NCBI GenBank assembly: GCA_040882225.1 | Contig: JBBEBR010000022.1 | Location: 186,001-250,000, forward strand | Source of the DNA: Gracilimonas sp040882225 | GTDB lineage: Bacteria > Bacteroidota > Rhodothermia > Balneolales > Balneolaceae | Length of the DNA: 64,000 nt | Reading direction: 5' to 3' | In this document: in pieces, positions 9,169 through 18,044 of the stretch | Layout of the letters: every line of letters starts with the position of its first letter | Position numbering within the stretch: position 1 is the stretch's first letter | Notes under the pieces: model-generated | Seen by the model: only the letters and a program-made list of their open reading frames with translations | Databases searched by the model: none | What the model was told of the DNA's origin: nothing | Translations under genes and position numbers: made by a program

Positions 9169-9273
9169 TTCTTTTTTATCTCTCCACTTCTACAATCAAA
9201 ATTCGTTAATCGTTAATCGCAGATCATTGAATTAGCATCTTGATAGTTGCCCATCGAGTAAACGCCAAGCATT

Positions 9274-9315
9274 CGAATCAGGATTTGCGGGATTTTATAA
9301 TTAGCAGGATTATCC
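9274..9315. repeat. GGATTT-type intergenic repeat, copy 1
   Basis: The unit begins GAATCAGGATTTGCGGGATT and ends TTAGCAGGATTA. Related units are at 9367-9405 and 10209-10245. Similar degenerate repeats between genes are common in Bacteroidota genomes. No coding frame is supported. Confidence 0.5.
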
Positions 9316-9366
9316 ATTTTAAGAATTCGCACCGTCCCTGTTCCATTGATTCGCAATTCGGGTGTC

Positions 9367-9405
9367 TGAACCATGATTTTTGGGATTATGTGATTAGCGG
9401 GATTT
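9367..9405. repeat. GGATTT-type intergenic repeat, copy 2 (diverged)
   Basis: The unit begins TGAACCATGATTTTTGGGAT and ends TTAGCGGGATTT. It is more diverged than the other two copies but keeps the same order of words. Confidence 0.4.
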
Positions 9406-9568
9406 ATTTTTTTCGAGGTATCCGGTTTTAGGGAATGATTAATCTGCGGCTTTCAACAAGGCCGACTACCGGCAGATGAGCAAAAAACAGTGACATGTTC
9501 TGACAGTGCAGGAGGATATATTTCTACGGGCTGTACGCTGTCTTTTGAAATTTCACAAACACATTCTG

Positions 9569-10090
9569 CTAACTGCTAACAATCCGCAGATAAGCAGCCC
9601 AGGGGCCGACATCATCGGCGAAGAGGGAGGTAAGGTTACGGGCGATCTGGTAAATGTGTGTCTGATCATGAACCGTCCATGTTGCCAGAAGCTGATTTCC
9701 ATTTACGGGGCCCAAATCGGGATGAATGGCTTTCAAATTCGCAAAATCATAGTTCTTTAAGAACTGCTTCAATGTATCGAGATTATCTCTCCGAAGCTCC
9801 GAAAAATGCTGCAACACCTTGCTGATATCCTGCTCGGTATTTTGTTGATGCCCTTCCCGGTCGAAAGATTTCAATACCGGCATCTTGCCCTGTTCCGCTT
9901 CTATCATCAGCGTCAGCCTTGGAATCCAATCCGTTTGTTCCCCAAATATCAGGTGCTTTATAATATCGATAGTGTTCCATGCTTCAGGATGTTCTTTTTG
10001 CAAAAGTACGTGTTCCGGTTGACCATCAAGCCAAGCTTTGAGTGTAGCGGGTGTAGCGCCAAGAATGGACAAGGAAGCTGGTATATTCAA
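9569..10090 (-). CDS. DinB-like superfamily protein (DinB_2 type)
   Basis: A 173-residue four-helix-bundle protein of the DinB/YfiT-like superfamily, whose members include metal-dependent thiol transferases and many uncharacterised proteins. Visible signatures are a first histidine in IDIIKHLIFGEQTDWIPR (about residues 42-59) and the late pair in WTVHDQTHIYQIAR (about 137-150), which together would form the usual three-histidine metal site. The only plausible start is the TTG at 10090; no in-frame ATG precedes the conserved region. It stands alone between repeat-rich stretches. The reaction is unknown. Family assignment is fairly firm, function is not. Confidence 0.75.
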   Translation of the reverse strand: MNIPASLSILGATPATLKAWLDGQPEHVLLQKEHPEAWNTIDIIKHLIFGEQTDWIPRLTLMIEAEQGKMPVLKSFDREGHQQNTEQDISKVLQHFSELRRDNLDTLKQFLKNYDFANLKAIHPDLGPVNGNQLLATWTVHDQTHIYQIARNLTSLFADDVGPWAAYLRIVSS

Positions 10091-10208
10091 GATTCAGGGT
10101 TTTAGAATTTTAATGTGGCAGTATGAATTTTTGCCACTGCTGAAGATAATGTGCACACCGAATATAAACCAGCAGTTGAACAAACCGGTGCAGAATAGGG
10201 CACATATA

Positions 10209-10245
10209 GAATCAGGATTTACAGGATTTAGAATTTGCAGGATTA
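10209..10245. repeat. GGATTT-type intergenic repeat, copy 3
   Basis: The unit begins GAATCAGGATTTACAGGATT and ends TTGCAGGATTA, closely matching the copy at 9274-9315. The two flank the DinB-like gene. Confidence 0.5.
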
Positions 10246-10353
10246 TTTATACCTAAAAAATACCCTGTCCATTTATTCGTGTTCTATTCTGGTGTATTTT
10301 GTTCTTTTTAGGAATTGAGACTGCCGGTAAATTTCTTGTCAAATTCTTCTTTA

Positions 10354-10386
10354 GAACCACCTGACTACGAATCAGGTACTCTAACG
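10354..10386 (-). other. tRNA-like fragment (anticodon arm, CGT loop on minus strand)
   Basis: On the minus strand the bases read as the end of a D arm (GTTAGAGTA), a perfect 5-bp anticodon stem CCTGA/TCAGG with loop TTCGTAG, and a variable region TGGTTC. The anticodon would be CGT (threonine). The T arm and acceptor strands are absent, so it is a fragment. The plus strand also folds as an arm with ACG (arginine), but the D-arm match favours minus. Confidence 0.45.
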
Positions 10387-10586
10387 CCTCGAAGGGTTTA
10401 CCCGTTTAGCCCCATTTTTGTAGCTCAAATATTAGTAATTGCTCAGATTTGTATCTCTCAATTTCCTACAAGACAGAGTCAACTATTTTGTCATAAAATC
10501 TTTGGTTTTTTAGTTATTTGGAACTTGAAATAACAATATGAATTCAAGGGATAGAGAGATAAATCTTAATCTAATAAAACATTACT

Positions 10587-11117
10587 ATGAAAAATATAAA
10601 GAGAGAATTTATAACAGGAATATGTGCCATTGCGATGATGATTTTAGCAAGCGCTAACTTAACAGCGCAAGATGTACAAAGCCAAAATAATCAGAATCAA
10701 AACCAAGATGTTGTGGAAGTCATTCAGTCAAATGATGATCTCACTACTTTTGCCGAGCTTCTTGAAGAGGCCAACAAGATTGAAGAGTTAAGACAAGGAA
10801 CAAACCTAACTATCATAGCCCCTACCAATCAGGCTTTTGAGGATATGCAGTCAGAGTTAGATCAACTCCGTCAAAACCCTCAGGAACTCGAAGCGTTCAT
10901 AGATAGCCATATTAAGAATGGTTCTGAAATGGGTCAAACTCAAGGAATGAGCCAAGGACAAGAACAAGGAATGGGCCAACAAGGTCAAGCCCAAAACCGA
11001 GATGAAGAACCCAAAGAAATAATTCAGGCTTCTAATGGTGAAGTGCATGTTGTTGATAAAGTAAAGAAAGATTACAAAAAAGATAAGAATAAGGATCGCG
11101 GCGATTATGAAAACTAA
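10587..11117 (+). CDS. Secreted fasciclin (FAS1)-like protein with Gln/Gly-rich insert
   Basis: A 176-residue protein with a signal peptide ending at LTAQ (about residue 28). Residues 40-80 follow the start of a FAS1 domain (DLTTFAELLEEA, then LTIIAPTNQAF), and the domain end appears as EIIQASNGEVHVVDKV near 143-158. In between, where FAS1 normally has its central strands, there is a run rich in Gln, Gly and Met (about 114-135). The C-terminus is a charged Lys/Asp tail. A short N-terminal Gln/Asn stretch follows the signal. The likely role is an exported adhesion-type or matrix protein. The domain is shorter than a standard 130-residue FAS1, so it may be degenerate. Confidence 0.7.
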   Translation: MKNIKREFITGICAIAMMILASANLTAQDVQSQNNQNQNQDVVEVIQSNDDLTTFAELLEEANKIEELRQGTNLTIIAPTNQAFEDMQSELDQLRQNPQELEAFIDSHIKNGSEMGQTQGMSQGQEQGMGQQGQAQNRDEEPKEIIQASNGEVHVVDKVKKDYKKDKNKDRGDYEN

Positions 11118-11145
11118 TCATAATTGAGATCCTGAAAAGTAAAAT

Positions 11146-11177
11146 AGCCTGCTTCTAACAGAGGGAGGCTTTTTTTT
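11146..11177 (+). terminator. Rho-independent terminator after the fasciclin-like gene
   Basis: The stem AGCCTGCTTCT pairs with AGAGGGAGGCT (one mismatch, one G-T pair) around a three-base loop, followed by a run of T. It lies 28 bases after the stop codon. Confidence 0.75.
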
Positions 11178-11323
11178 GTCTGTTAAATTCAGCTAAGCCC
11201 GGAATTAACCCTTTTGTATGTTGATGAACGAGAGACGATCCCTTCTTTTTGACAGGCACGATAATGTTTTAGCACATGTTTAATCTTTCAACTTAAGCTC
11301 TTTATCTCTCTGAACTTTGTGAA

Positions 11324-12226
11324 ATGAAGATATTTGTGATCATTAACCTTGGTTCCGGCTCCAATGGCAACGGCTCGAAATCGGGACGAGTAGAAGAAAT
11401 TCGTTCTGAATTTGAAAAGACAGGCATTGAGCCGGATATACGTGTAGTGGAGGGGCCTAAACTTTTAAAAGAAGCCGAATTGATAATGAAATTTTCCCCT
11501 GATGTTATTGTTGCTGCCGGCGGGGATGGAACGGTGAGTGCGATAGCTTCAGCTCTTGCTGGCTCTGAAATTCCGTTGGGCGTTTTGCCACTGGGAACTC
11601 TGAATCATTTCGCTAAAGACCTGAATATTTCTCTTGAGTTGGAAGACGCGGTGAAAGTAATTCATCAAAAGCAGACAACAAAAGTAGACATTGGAAAAGT
11701 GAATGAAAAATGTTTTGTAAATAATGCATCAATTGGAGTATATCCGTGGGTGGTTAAGCAGCGGGACTCAGGCAAACCACAAACGAAGGTGGGAAAGTAT
11801 GTTGCAATGACGGGAGCCTGGATATCTTGTCTCAGGTATTTTCCACTATCCAGAGTTAAAATCAAATTCGATAATGATCAGGCTCTTCATCTTAAAACCC
11901 CTTTTATTTTTATAGGGAATAATGAATATGAAGTAAATCCTGTCGGGTTTGGAAACAGGCACCGGCTCAACTCAGGAAAGTTTTGTATTTATACTGTGAA
12001 GCATGATGGCCGCTGGGGATTATTGCGACTGGCTTCGAGCATTTTAAGAGGTAACCTTAGAAAAGAAGGAACATTCGAAATGCACCTGATGTCATCCATT
12101 AAAATTATCGCTAAATCGCGGGAATTATCGGTTGCCTTGGACGGGGAGGTGATGTCGCTAAAAACACCTTTACAGTTTAAAATTGAACCAGCGGCGTTGA
12201 ATGTGGTTGTACCCGGTGAGCAATGA
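11324..12226 (+). CDS. Diacylglycerol/lipid kinase family protein (YegS/DgkB type)
   Basis: A 300-residue ATP-dependent lipid kinase. The diagnostic nucleotide-binding motif AAGGDGTVSA lies at about residues 64-73, followed by PLGTLNHFAKDL (about 90-101), both typical of the DAGK catalytic domain. The C-terminal beta-sandwich ends with ALDGEVM, another conserved element. It would phosphorylate diacylglycerol or a related lipid at the inner membrane face; the substrate is not determined by sequence. Length is normal. A metallophosphoesterase gene starts 33 bases downstream on the same strand, so the two are probably co-transcribed. Confidence 0.9.
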   Translation: MKIFVIINLGSGSNGNGSKSGRVEEIRSEFEKTGIEPDIRVVEGPKLLKEAELIMKFSPDVIVAAGGDGTVSAIASALAGSEIPLGVLPLGTLNHFAKDLNISLELEDAVKVIHQKQTTKVDIGKVNEKCFVNNASIGVYPWVVKQRDSGKPQTKVGKYVAMTGAWISCLRYFPLSRVKIKFDNDQALHLKTPFIFIGNNEYEVNPVGFGNRHRLNSGKFCIYTVKHDGRWGLLRLASSILRGNLRKEGTFEMHLMSSIKIIAKSRELSVALDGEVMSLKTPLQFKIEPAALNVVVPGEQ

Positions 12227-12259
12227 TGCAAATAGAAATGATAATTAAGTAGTGGTGTA

Positions 12260-13051
12260 GTGAGAAGGATTATCCATATTTCAGATCTCCATTTTGGTAG
12301 AGAGAATAAAGAAATAGAACAGGAACTTTTAAAAGACATTCATAAACATAACCCTTCTGTTGTGGTGGTAAGCGGAGATCTTACTCAGCGGGCAAAATTG
12401 GGAGAGTTTCAGGCAGCGAAAAAATTTTTAGCACAAATTCCCTTTCCAAAAATTATAGTTCCGGGCAATCACGACATTCCGTTATATAATCTCTATGGCC
12501 GGTTTATAAAACGCTTATCCCGCTTTCGAAAACACATCTCCAAGAATATTGATAAGAATTTTGAAGACGAGGAGATTGCAGTTTTTGGCATAAATTCTGC
12601 ACGTTCGTTCACCTTTAAAAAAGGCCGGATTTCAATGAGTCAGATAAAAGAACTCAAAGAAAGTTTGGCTATGGTGGGAGAGGAGAAGTTGAAAATATTG
12701 GTTACTCATCATCCTTTACCCAGCCTCGGCCGTTTTGGGTTGGCACTTCCAGTGCTGGAAGAAGGTGGAATGGATGTGCTGCTAACCGGCCACATTCACG
12801 AGAGTTCTGTTGGAAACCTAAAGACAAACCTGACCCTAACCAACAATAAAATGTTAGCAATTAGTGCGGGAACAGCGATTTCGGCACGTACCCGTGGTGA
12901 GCCAAACAGTTACAATTTGATTGAGGTAAAAAATCAAAATTTAGAGCTGAAACTGTGTGCATGGAGTCCTGAAGAGAGCAGTTTTCATCAAGCCGGATTT
13001 TTTGAATTTCATAAAAATGGTGATAAATGGGAGCAGGTTAAAAGTGAGTAA
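12260..13051 (+). CDS. Calcineurin-like metallophosphoesterase (3',5'-cAMP phosphodiesterase-like)
   Basis: A 263-residue binuclear metal phosphoesterase. The five classic blocks are visible: ISDLHFG (7-13), VVSGDLTQ (37-44), PGNHD (about 69-73), VTHHPLP (about 150-156) and LLTGHIHES (about 175-183). The second block, GDLTQRA, and the overall spacing resemble CpdA/Icc-like phosphodiesterases, but the substrate is not certain. The start is the GTG at 12260, directly before RRIIHISDLH; no better ATG exists. It follows the lipid kinase by 33 bases and precedes cysC by about 90 bases. Confidence 0.87.
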   Translation: MRRIIHISDLHFGRENKEIEQELLKDIHKHNPSVVVVSGDLTQRAKLGEFQAAKKFLAQIPFPKIIVPGNHDIPLYNLYGRFIKRLSRFRKHISKNIDKNFEDEEIAVFGINSARSFTFKKGRISMSQIKELKESLAMVGEEKLKILVTHHPLPSLGRFGLALPVLEEGGMDVLLTGHIHESSVGNLKTNLTLTNNKMLAISAGTAISARTRGEPNSYNLIEVKNQNLELKLCAWSPEESSFHQAGFFEFHKNGDKWEQVKSE

Positions 13052-13144
13052 ATTCGCAAGAATTAATTTTCCATTGCAGTAAAATGAATCTTAACTTAGG
13101 GTCTTAGTTTTTATGGGGTATTTGAACTTAATGCGCACTATTAC

Positions 13145-13672
13145 ATGAAGAAATGGAAGCCTACGGTACTATGGTTTACGGGATTATCCGGATCAGGAAA
13201 AAGTACCATCTCTGAAAAATTATTTGAATTGATGAAAGATCAGGATGTAGAGGTAGAACATTTGGACGGTGATGTAATACGCGATGTTTTCCCGAAAACG
13301 GGCTTCAGTAAAGAGGAGCGAAATGCACATATAAAAAGAGTGGGTTATTTAGCGAGCCGGCTACAGGCTCATAAGGTTTTTGTGATTGGATCTTTTGTTT
13401 CACCATACAAAGAAAGCAGAGACTTTGTGCGTAATTTATGCGAGGATTTCACCGAGATTTACATCTCAACTCCTTTTGAAGAATGTGAACGACGAGATGT
13501 TAAAGGCTTATATGAGAAAGCCCGAAAAGGAGAAATAAAGAATTTTACCGGTTTGGATGATCCATACGAAGCACCTGAAAATCCCGAGCTTGAAATTGAT
13601 ACCACAAATATTACTCTTGATGAAGCCGTAGATCGGGTGATTCTGTATTTAGATGAGAACAAGAGTTTATAA
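13145..13672 (+). CDS. cysC: Adenylyl-sulfate kinase
   Basis: A 175-residue kinase that phosphorylates APS to PAPS, the active sulfate donor. The P-loop GLSGSGKS is at 13-20, followed by the usual HLDGDVIRD (about 40-48) and the lid-region phrase GLYEKARKGEIKNFTGLDDPYE (key residues Lys, Arg, Phe, Asp). C-terminal TNITLDEAVDRV is also typical. Slightly shorter than E. coli CysC (201 residues), because the N-terminal extension is missing. It is the first gene of a cysC-cysD-cysN run with gaps of about 50 bases each. PAPS could serve assimilation or polysaccharide sulfation. Confidence 0.94.
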   Translation: MKKWKPTVLWFTGLSGSGKSTISEKLFELMKDQDVEVEHLDGDVIRDVFPKTGFSKEERNAHIKRVGYLASRLQAHKVFVIGSFVSPYKESRDFVRNLCEDFTEIYISTPFEECERRDVKGLYEKARKGEIKNFTGLDDPYEAPENPELEIDTTNITLDEAVDRVILYLDENKSL

Positions 13673-13720
13673 ATCCATCATTGGAGCCATAGCTTAACAG
13701 TATATTTAGTTAATAAAATT

Positions 13721-14626
13721 ATGAAGTCGTACAAATTAAATCATATACAGCAACTTGAATCGGAAGCTATTCTAATAATGAGAGAGGTGGCTGCTCAATT
13801 TGAAAAGCCGGTTTTATTATTTTCGGGAGGCAAAGATTCGATTTGTATGGCGCATCTTGCAAAAAAAGCATTCTATCCAGGTAAAATCCCCTTTCCTTTT
13901 TTGCATGTGGATACCGGGCATAACTTCGCGGAAACCATTGAATTTCGTGATCAGCTTGCTGAAAAATTAGGCATAGAAATGATTGTCGCAAGTGTTCAGG
14001 ATTCGATTGATCAAGGGAAAGTGAAGGAAGAAAAAGGCCCGCGGGCCAGCAGAAATGGATTGCAGATTAATACTCTTTTAGAGGCCCTCGAAAAGAACAA
14101 GTTTGACGCCGCCTTTGGTGGTGCCCGCCGGGATGAAGAAAAAGCCCGCGCTAAAGAACGATTCTTTTCTCACAGGGATGAATTTGGGCAGTGGGATCCC
14201 AAAAACCAACGTCCTGAATTGTGGAACTTATTCAACGGTCGAAAAGATTTTGGGGAGCATTTTCGTGTATTCCCTCTGAGTAATTGGACCGAAATGGATG
14301 TTTGGCAATATATTGCGGCCGAAAACATTGATATTCCTTCCCTCTATTTTTCTCATCAGCGGGAAGTATTTAAGCGAGATGGTTCTTATTTAGCAAAAGC
14401 TGATGTTATTCAGAATTTTGATGATGAATTGATCGAGGAGAAAACTGTGCGCTTCCGAACCATTGGCGATATAACATGTACAGGCGCGGTTTTATCAGAA
14501 GCCGCAAGCCTTGAAGAAATCATACAGGAAGTAGCCGCGGCAAGAGTTACCGAAAGAGGTGGGAGAGCAGATGATAAGCGATCAGAATCTGCCATGGAAG
14601 AGCGAAAAAAACAGGGTTACTTTTAG
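13721..14626 (+). CDS. cysD: Sulfate adenylyltransferase subunit 2
   Basis: A 301-residue catalytic subunit of ATP sulfurylase, which forms APS from sulfate and ATP in complex with the GTPase CysN. It is a PP-loop enzyme: SGGKDS at about 35-40. Other landmarks are VDTGHNF (about 67-73), GGARRDEEKARAKER (about 133-147) and the C-terminal DDKRSESAMEERKKQGYF, which is the standard ending of CysD. Length is normal. It lies 48 bases after cysC and 51 bases before cysN on the same strand. Confidence 0.96.
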   Translation: MKSYKLNHIQQLESEAILIMREVAAQFEKPVLLFSGGKDSICMAHLAKKAFYPGKIPFPFLHVDTGHNFAETIEFRDQLAEKLGIEMIVASVQDSIDQGKVKEEKGPRASRNGLQINTLLEALEKNKFDAAFGGARRDEEKARAKERFFSHRDEFGQWDPKNQRPELWNLFNGRKDFGEHFRVFPLSNWTEMDVWQYIAAENIDIPSLYFSHQREVFKRDGSYLAKADVIQNFDDELIEEKTVRFRTIGDITCTGAVLSEAASLEEIIQEVAAARVTERGGRADDKRSESAMEERKKQGYF

Positions 14627-14677
14627 AATTTTGATTCTGCAAGCTGATAATAGAACATATTAAAAAGAAAATATTTG

Positions 14678-15955
14678 ATGAATACTAAGACACAAGACAA
14701 CGCTTACCTGAATATGGATCTGTTGCGTTTTACTACAGCGGGAAGCGTGGACGACGGAAAAAGTACATTAATAGGCAGATTGCTTTACGATTCAAAATCC
14801 ATATTTGAAGATCAGATGGAGGCTATTGAGGAATCGAGCAGAAACAAAGGAGATGATTATACCAATCTTGCTTTACTAACGGATGGACTTTCAGCTGAAA
14901 GAGAGCAGGGAATCACCATTGATGTGGCTTATCGCTATTTCTCGACGCCGAATCGCAAGTTTATAATAGCAGATACTCCGGGCCACACCCAATATACCCG
15001 CAATATGGTAACGGGAGCCTCTACAGCAAACCTTGCGATCATTTTAGTAGATGCCCGGCAAGGTGTGATTGAACAAACCTGCCGGCATTCTTTCATCGCC
15101 TCACTATTGGGCATAAAACATATTGTTCTTTGTGTGAACAAAATGGATTTAGTGGATTATAGTGAAGAAGCTTTCCAAAAAGTGATTGCTCAATACAAGG
15201 AGTTTTCTTCCAAACTGGATGTTCCAGATGTGCATTATATACCCATTAGCGCATTGTATGGGGATAATGTGGTCAATAAATCCGAAAAGATGGATTGGTA
15301 CGGTGGAGCAACTTTATTGTATACCCTCGAAAATGTACAAGTGAATAGCGATTTTAATCATGTAGACAGCCGGTTTCCTGTTCAGTGGGTTACTCGTCCA
15401 CAATCGAAAGAGTTCCCCGATTATCGTGGCTACTCAGGCCGTGTGGCAGGCGGTGTTTTTAAGCCGGGAGATGAGGTAATGGCTTTGCCATCCGGATTTA
15501 CCAGTAAAGTCACCAGAATTCATAATTATACGGAAGATCTGGAAGAAGCATTTCAGCCAATGTCGGTGACCATGACTCTCGAAGATGATATTGATATTAG
15601 CAGGGGAGACATGATTGTGAAACCGGATAACCAGCCAAACATTGGACAAGACATTGACTTGATGGTCTGTTGGTTGAATAAACAAGAACTGCAACCCGGG
15701 GGCAAGTACACCATCAAACATACCACAAAAGAAGTGCGGTGTATTGTGAAAGAAGTGAAGTATAAAGTGAATATTAATACTTTACACAGGGTAGAAGGAG
15801 ATTCAAAGATTGGGCTGAATGATATTGGCCGAATCCAGATTCGAACAACAGAACCACTTTTCTACGACAGCTATAAGAAAAACCGTTCAACCGGCAGTTT
15901 GATTATTGTAGATGAGTTTACCAATAACACGGTTGGCGCAGGTATGATTATATAG
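14678..15955 (+). CDS. cysN: Sulfate adenylyltransferase subunit 1 (GTPase)
   Basis: A 425-residue translation-factor-type GTPase that drives APS synthesis by CysD. G1 is GSVDDGKS (22-29), G3 is DTPGH, G4 is NKMD, all readable in order in the first 160 residues; domains II and III follow. I preferred the ATG at 14678 over the in-frame TTG immediately before it. It is shorter than E. coli CysN (475 residues) and has no fused CysC kinase domain, in keeping with the separate cysC gene. A WecG/TagA-type glycosyltransferase gene follows 55 bases later, which may link the operon to polysaccharide synthesis. Confidence 0.95.
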   Translation: MNTKTQDNAYLNMDLLRFTTAGSVDDGKSTLIGRLLYDSKSIFEDQMEAIEESSRNKGDDYTNLALLTDGLSAEREQGITIDVAYRYFSTPNRKFIIADTPGHTQYTRNMVTGASTANLAIILVDARQGVIEQTCRHSFIASLLGIKHIVLCVNKMDLVDYSEEAFQKVIAQYKEFSSKLDVPDVHYIPISALYGDNVVNKSEKMDWYGGATLLYTLENVQVNSDFNHVDSRFPVQWVTRPQSKEFPDYRGYSGRVAGGVFKPGDEVMALPSGFTSKVTRIHNYTEDLEEAFQPMSVTMTLEDDIDISRGDMIVKPDNQPNIGQDIDLMVCWLNKQELQPGGKYTIKHTTKEVRCIVKEVKYKVNINTLHRVEGDSKIGLNDIGRIQIRTTEPLFYDSYKKNRSTGSLIIVDEFTNNTVGAGMII

Positions 15956-16010
15956 TATAGATTGGGTTATATAGAAATCCTTCTAAACAACCGTCTTAAT
16001 AAAAGTTAAA

Positions 16011-16799
16011 TTGAGTAGCAACAGTAGTAAAACTTCTTCAAAAGATTTTGAAATATTGAATATTTCAGTCCGAGCGATTACACAGAATGAGCTTTCCTAT
16101 GAGATTGGTAATTTCATTTCTAATAATGATAAAAAAATCATAGGCATTCATAACCTGAACAGCATTTATTTAGCTAATAATTCTCCAGAAATAGCGGGAT
16201 TTTACAAGCTGCCTCAAATGGAATTCTCTTTCATAGATGGGATGTCAGTTGTATTAATAGGCAGATTGTTAGGCTACCCCCTCTATAGAAGGCACCGCCT
16301 TACCTCGATTGATTGGCTTTTTGATCTAAGTAAGCTCTGTGAAAAAAATCACTGGAAAATCTATTTTCTGGGTTCTACAACTGAAGTAGGAGAAAGAGCT
16401 AAAGCAGAGTTTCAAGAGTATAGTCCAAATTTAAAGATGAAAACTCACCATGGGTTCTTTGATGCGGAGAATAAGGTTGAGTGCAACACGATACTCAAAG
16501 AAATAGAGGAGTTTAAACCTCAAATATTGATTGTAGGTATGGGGATGCCAAGACAAGAAAAATGGATTGCAAACTATATTAATAAAATTGATGCTAATGT
16601 AATTTTTAATTGGGGTGCGTGTATGGATTATATAGCTGGTGTTGTACCTACACCTCCAAGGTGGGCTGGAAGGTGGGGTGTTGAATGGGTTTTCCGACTT
16701 GCTTACGAACCGAAAAGATTATATAAACGATACCTAATAGATCCTTGGTATCTTTTACCTCTTTTTATAAAAGAGTTGGTTTCAAAAAGATTGGGATAG
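16011..16799 (+). CDS. WecG/TagA/CpsF family glycosyltransferase
   Basis: A 262-residue GT26 enzyme. Members add a sugar to a lipid-linked intermediate in wall teichoic acid, enterobacterial common antigen or exopolysaccharide synthesis. Landmarks are the early HNLNSIYLAN, the catalytic-region FIDGMSVVLIGRLLG, the central LIVGMGMPRQEKW and the C-terminal GVVPTPPRWAGRWGVEWVFR followed by EPKRLYKRYL, all strongly diagnostic. The start is a TTG at 16011 giving SSNSSKTS; no nearby ATG fits. It begins a glycosyltransferase run directly after cysN. Confidence 0.92.
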   Translation: MSSNSSKTSSKDFEILNISVRAITQNELSYEIGNFISNNDKKIIGIHNLNSIYLANNSPEIAGFYKLPQMEFSFIDGMSVVLIGRLLGYPLYRRHRLTSIDWLFDLSKLCEKNHWKIYFLGSTTEVGERAKAEFQEYSPNLKMKTHHGFFDAENKVECNTILKEIEEFKPQILIVGMGMPRQEKWIANYINKIDANVIFNWGACMDYIAGVVPTPPRWAGRWGVEWVFRLAYEPKRLYKRYLIDPWYLLPLFIKELVSKRLG

Positions 16800-16850
16800 A
16801 AAAGAGTATTTATAGCAAATATAGTTGTGTGAAACTTATTCAAATTAGGA

Positions 16851-18044
16851 ATGAAAGTCTTACAAGTTCATAATCTATACCAGTATAAGGGGGGTGAGGA
16901 GGTTGTTTGTGAACAAGAATCCCGACTTCTTCAAACAAACGGGCATCAGGTAAAACGGTTTCATATATCTCCAGTTAGTTATCCATCTTTCAAGAGTAAA
17001 CTCACCTTCATATTAGGATTTTTTTACAATTTTAGAATAAAGAAAGATATTCTAAAATTACTTCAAGAGTTTAAGCCTGATATCGTTCACGTTCATAAAA
17101 TATTTCCCAGTATTTCTCCTTCCGTTTTTGATGCGTGTAAAGAAGCTGGCGTTCCCTGCATAATGACCCTACATAATTTTCGATTTTTGATACCTGATGG
17201 TGTTTTTAAACCGGGTGAGGCAGCTAAATATTCCTCAGGGAAATCACTATTGGGATATATCTTATCAAAAAGATACAGGAACTCCTATCTCTATAGTTTA
17301 GGTGCTACACTATGGGTAGTATACAATAGAGTACGCAGATCATGGAATTCTGTGGATGGTTTTATTTTGCCTTCTATATGGATGAAAGAGATTTATATGA
17401 AATTTGGGATAGTTAATGAGAAACTTTTTATAAAACCTCACTTCACTGAAAGCCTATATACTGATAGTAGTGAACTAGAGATCAGGAATAAATTTGGGTT
17501 TGTGTATGTTGGTCGGTTGTCTGAAGAAAAGGGAATAATAGCTCTAGTTAAAGAGTGGAAGGAAAAATATGATAACATTCCCCTCACAATTATTGGTACT
17601 GGGCCTGCAGAAGAACGAGTGCGAAAAATGACTGCAGATGCCAAAAATATTAAGATGGAAGGTTTCTTATCGCAGATAGAAATTCAAAAGGTACTTCCCC
17701 TTTACAAGGCTCTTATTTGCCCTTCTCAGACTAATGAATCTTTCGGAATGGTAGTTATAGAATCTTTTGCTGCGGGTACTCCAGTTATCGGTTCGGATTT
17801 ACATGCACTCAGTGAAATTATAACAGATGGACATGATGGATTTTTATTTAATCATTTGAATATTGGAGAAGTAGGAAAGTTTATTAAAAAACTCGAAACA
17901 AACGATGAGCTTTTAGCTTTGATGTGCCAAAATTCATATGACACATTTATAAAGAATTATTCACCCAGAGTAAACTACTATAGGTATATAGAGATTATCA
18001 GGCATGTGATGGAAAATTACAAAAGTGAAGAAGAATCTATATGA
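16851..18044 (+). CDS. Glycosyltransferase, GT4-type (GT-B fold)
   Basis: A 397-residue glycosyltransferase. The N-terminal half starts with VLQVHNLYQYKGGEE and has FKPDIVHVHKIFP near 80-92. The C-terminal half has the nucleotide-sugar domain: FVYVGRLSEEKGI (about 217-229) and the E-x7-E donor motif in ESFGMVVIESFAAGTPVIGS (about 297-316). The sugar donor cannot be told. It overlaps the next GT2 gene by four bases (ATGA), so the two are translationally coupled and likely act on the same polysaccharide. Confidence 0.9.
   Translation: MKVLQVHNLYQYKGGEEVVCEQESRLLQTNGHQVKRFHISPVSYPSFKSKLTFILGFFYNFRIKKDILKLLQEFKPDIVHVHKIFPSISPSVFDACKEAGVPCIMTLHNFRFLIPDGVFKPGEAAKYSSGKSLLGYILSKRYRNSYLYSLGATLWVVYNRVRRSWNSVDGFILPSIWMKEIYMKFGIVNEKLFIKPHFTESLYTDSSELEIRNKFGFVYVGRLSEEKGIIALVKEWKEKYDNIPLTIIGTGPAEERVRKMTADAKNIKMEGFLSQIEIQKVLPLYKALICPSQTNESFGMVVIESFAAGTPVIGSDLHALSEIITDGHDGFLFNHLNIGEVGKFIKKLETNDELLALMCQNSYDTFIKNYSPRVNYYRYIEIIRHVMENYKSEEESI

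Larger units (their letters stand above)
9169..9568. other. Gene-free stretch with repeats
   Basis: No convincing gene. It carries two copies of a short A/T-rich repeat built on GGATTT and AGCRGGAT words (9274-9315 and 9367-9405), otherwise nothing recognised. It lies between the tRNA fragment and the 3' end of the DinB-like gene. Confidence 0.5.
10091..10586. other. Gene-free stretch with a repeat and a tRNA-like fragment
   Basis: Upstream of the DinB-like gene and of the fasciclin-like gene. It holds repeat copy 3 (10209-10245), a tRNA-like fragment (10354-10386) and a small hairpin GTGGCA/TGCCAC near 10115-10137. No gene is supported; the frames here have no signal or family resemblance. 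Confidence 0.5.
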
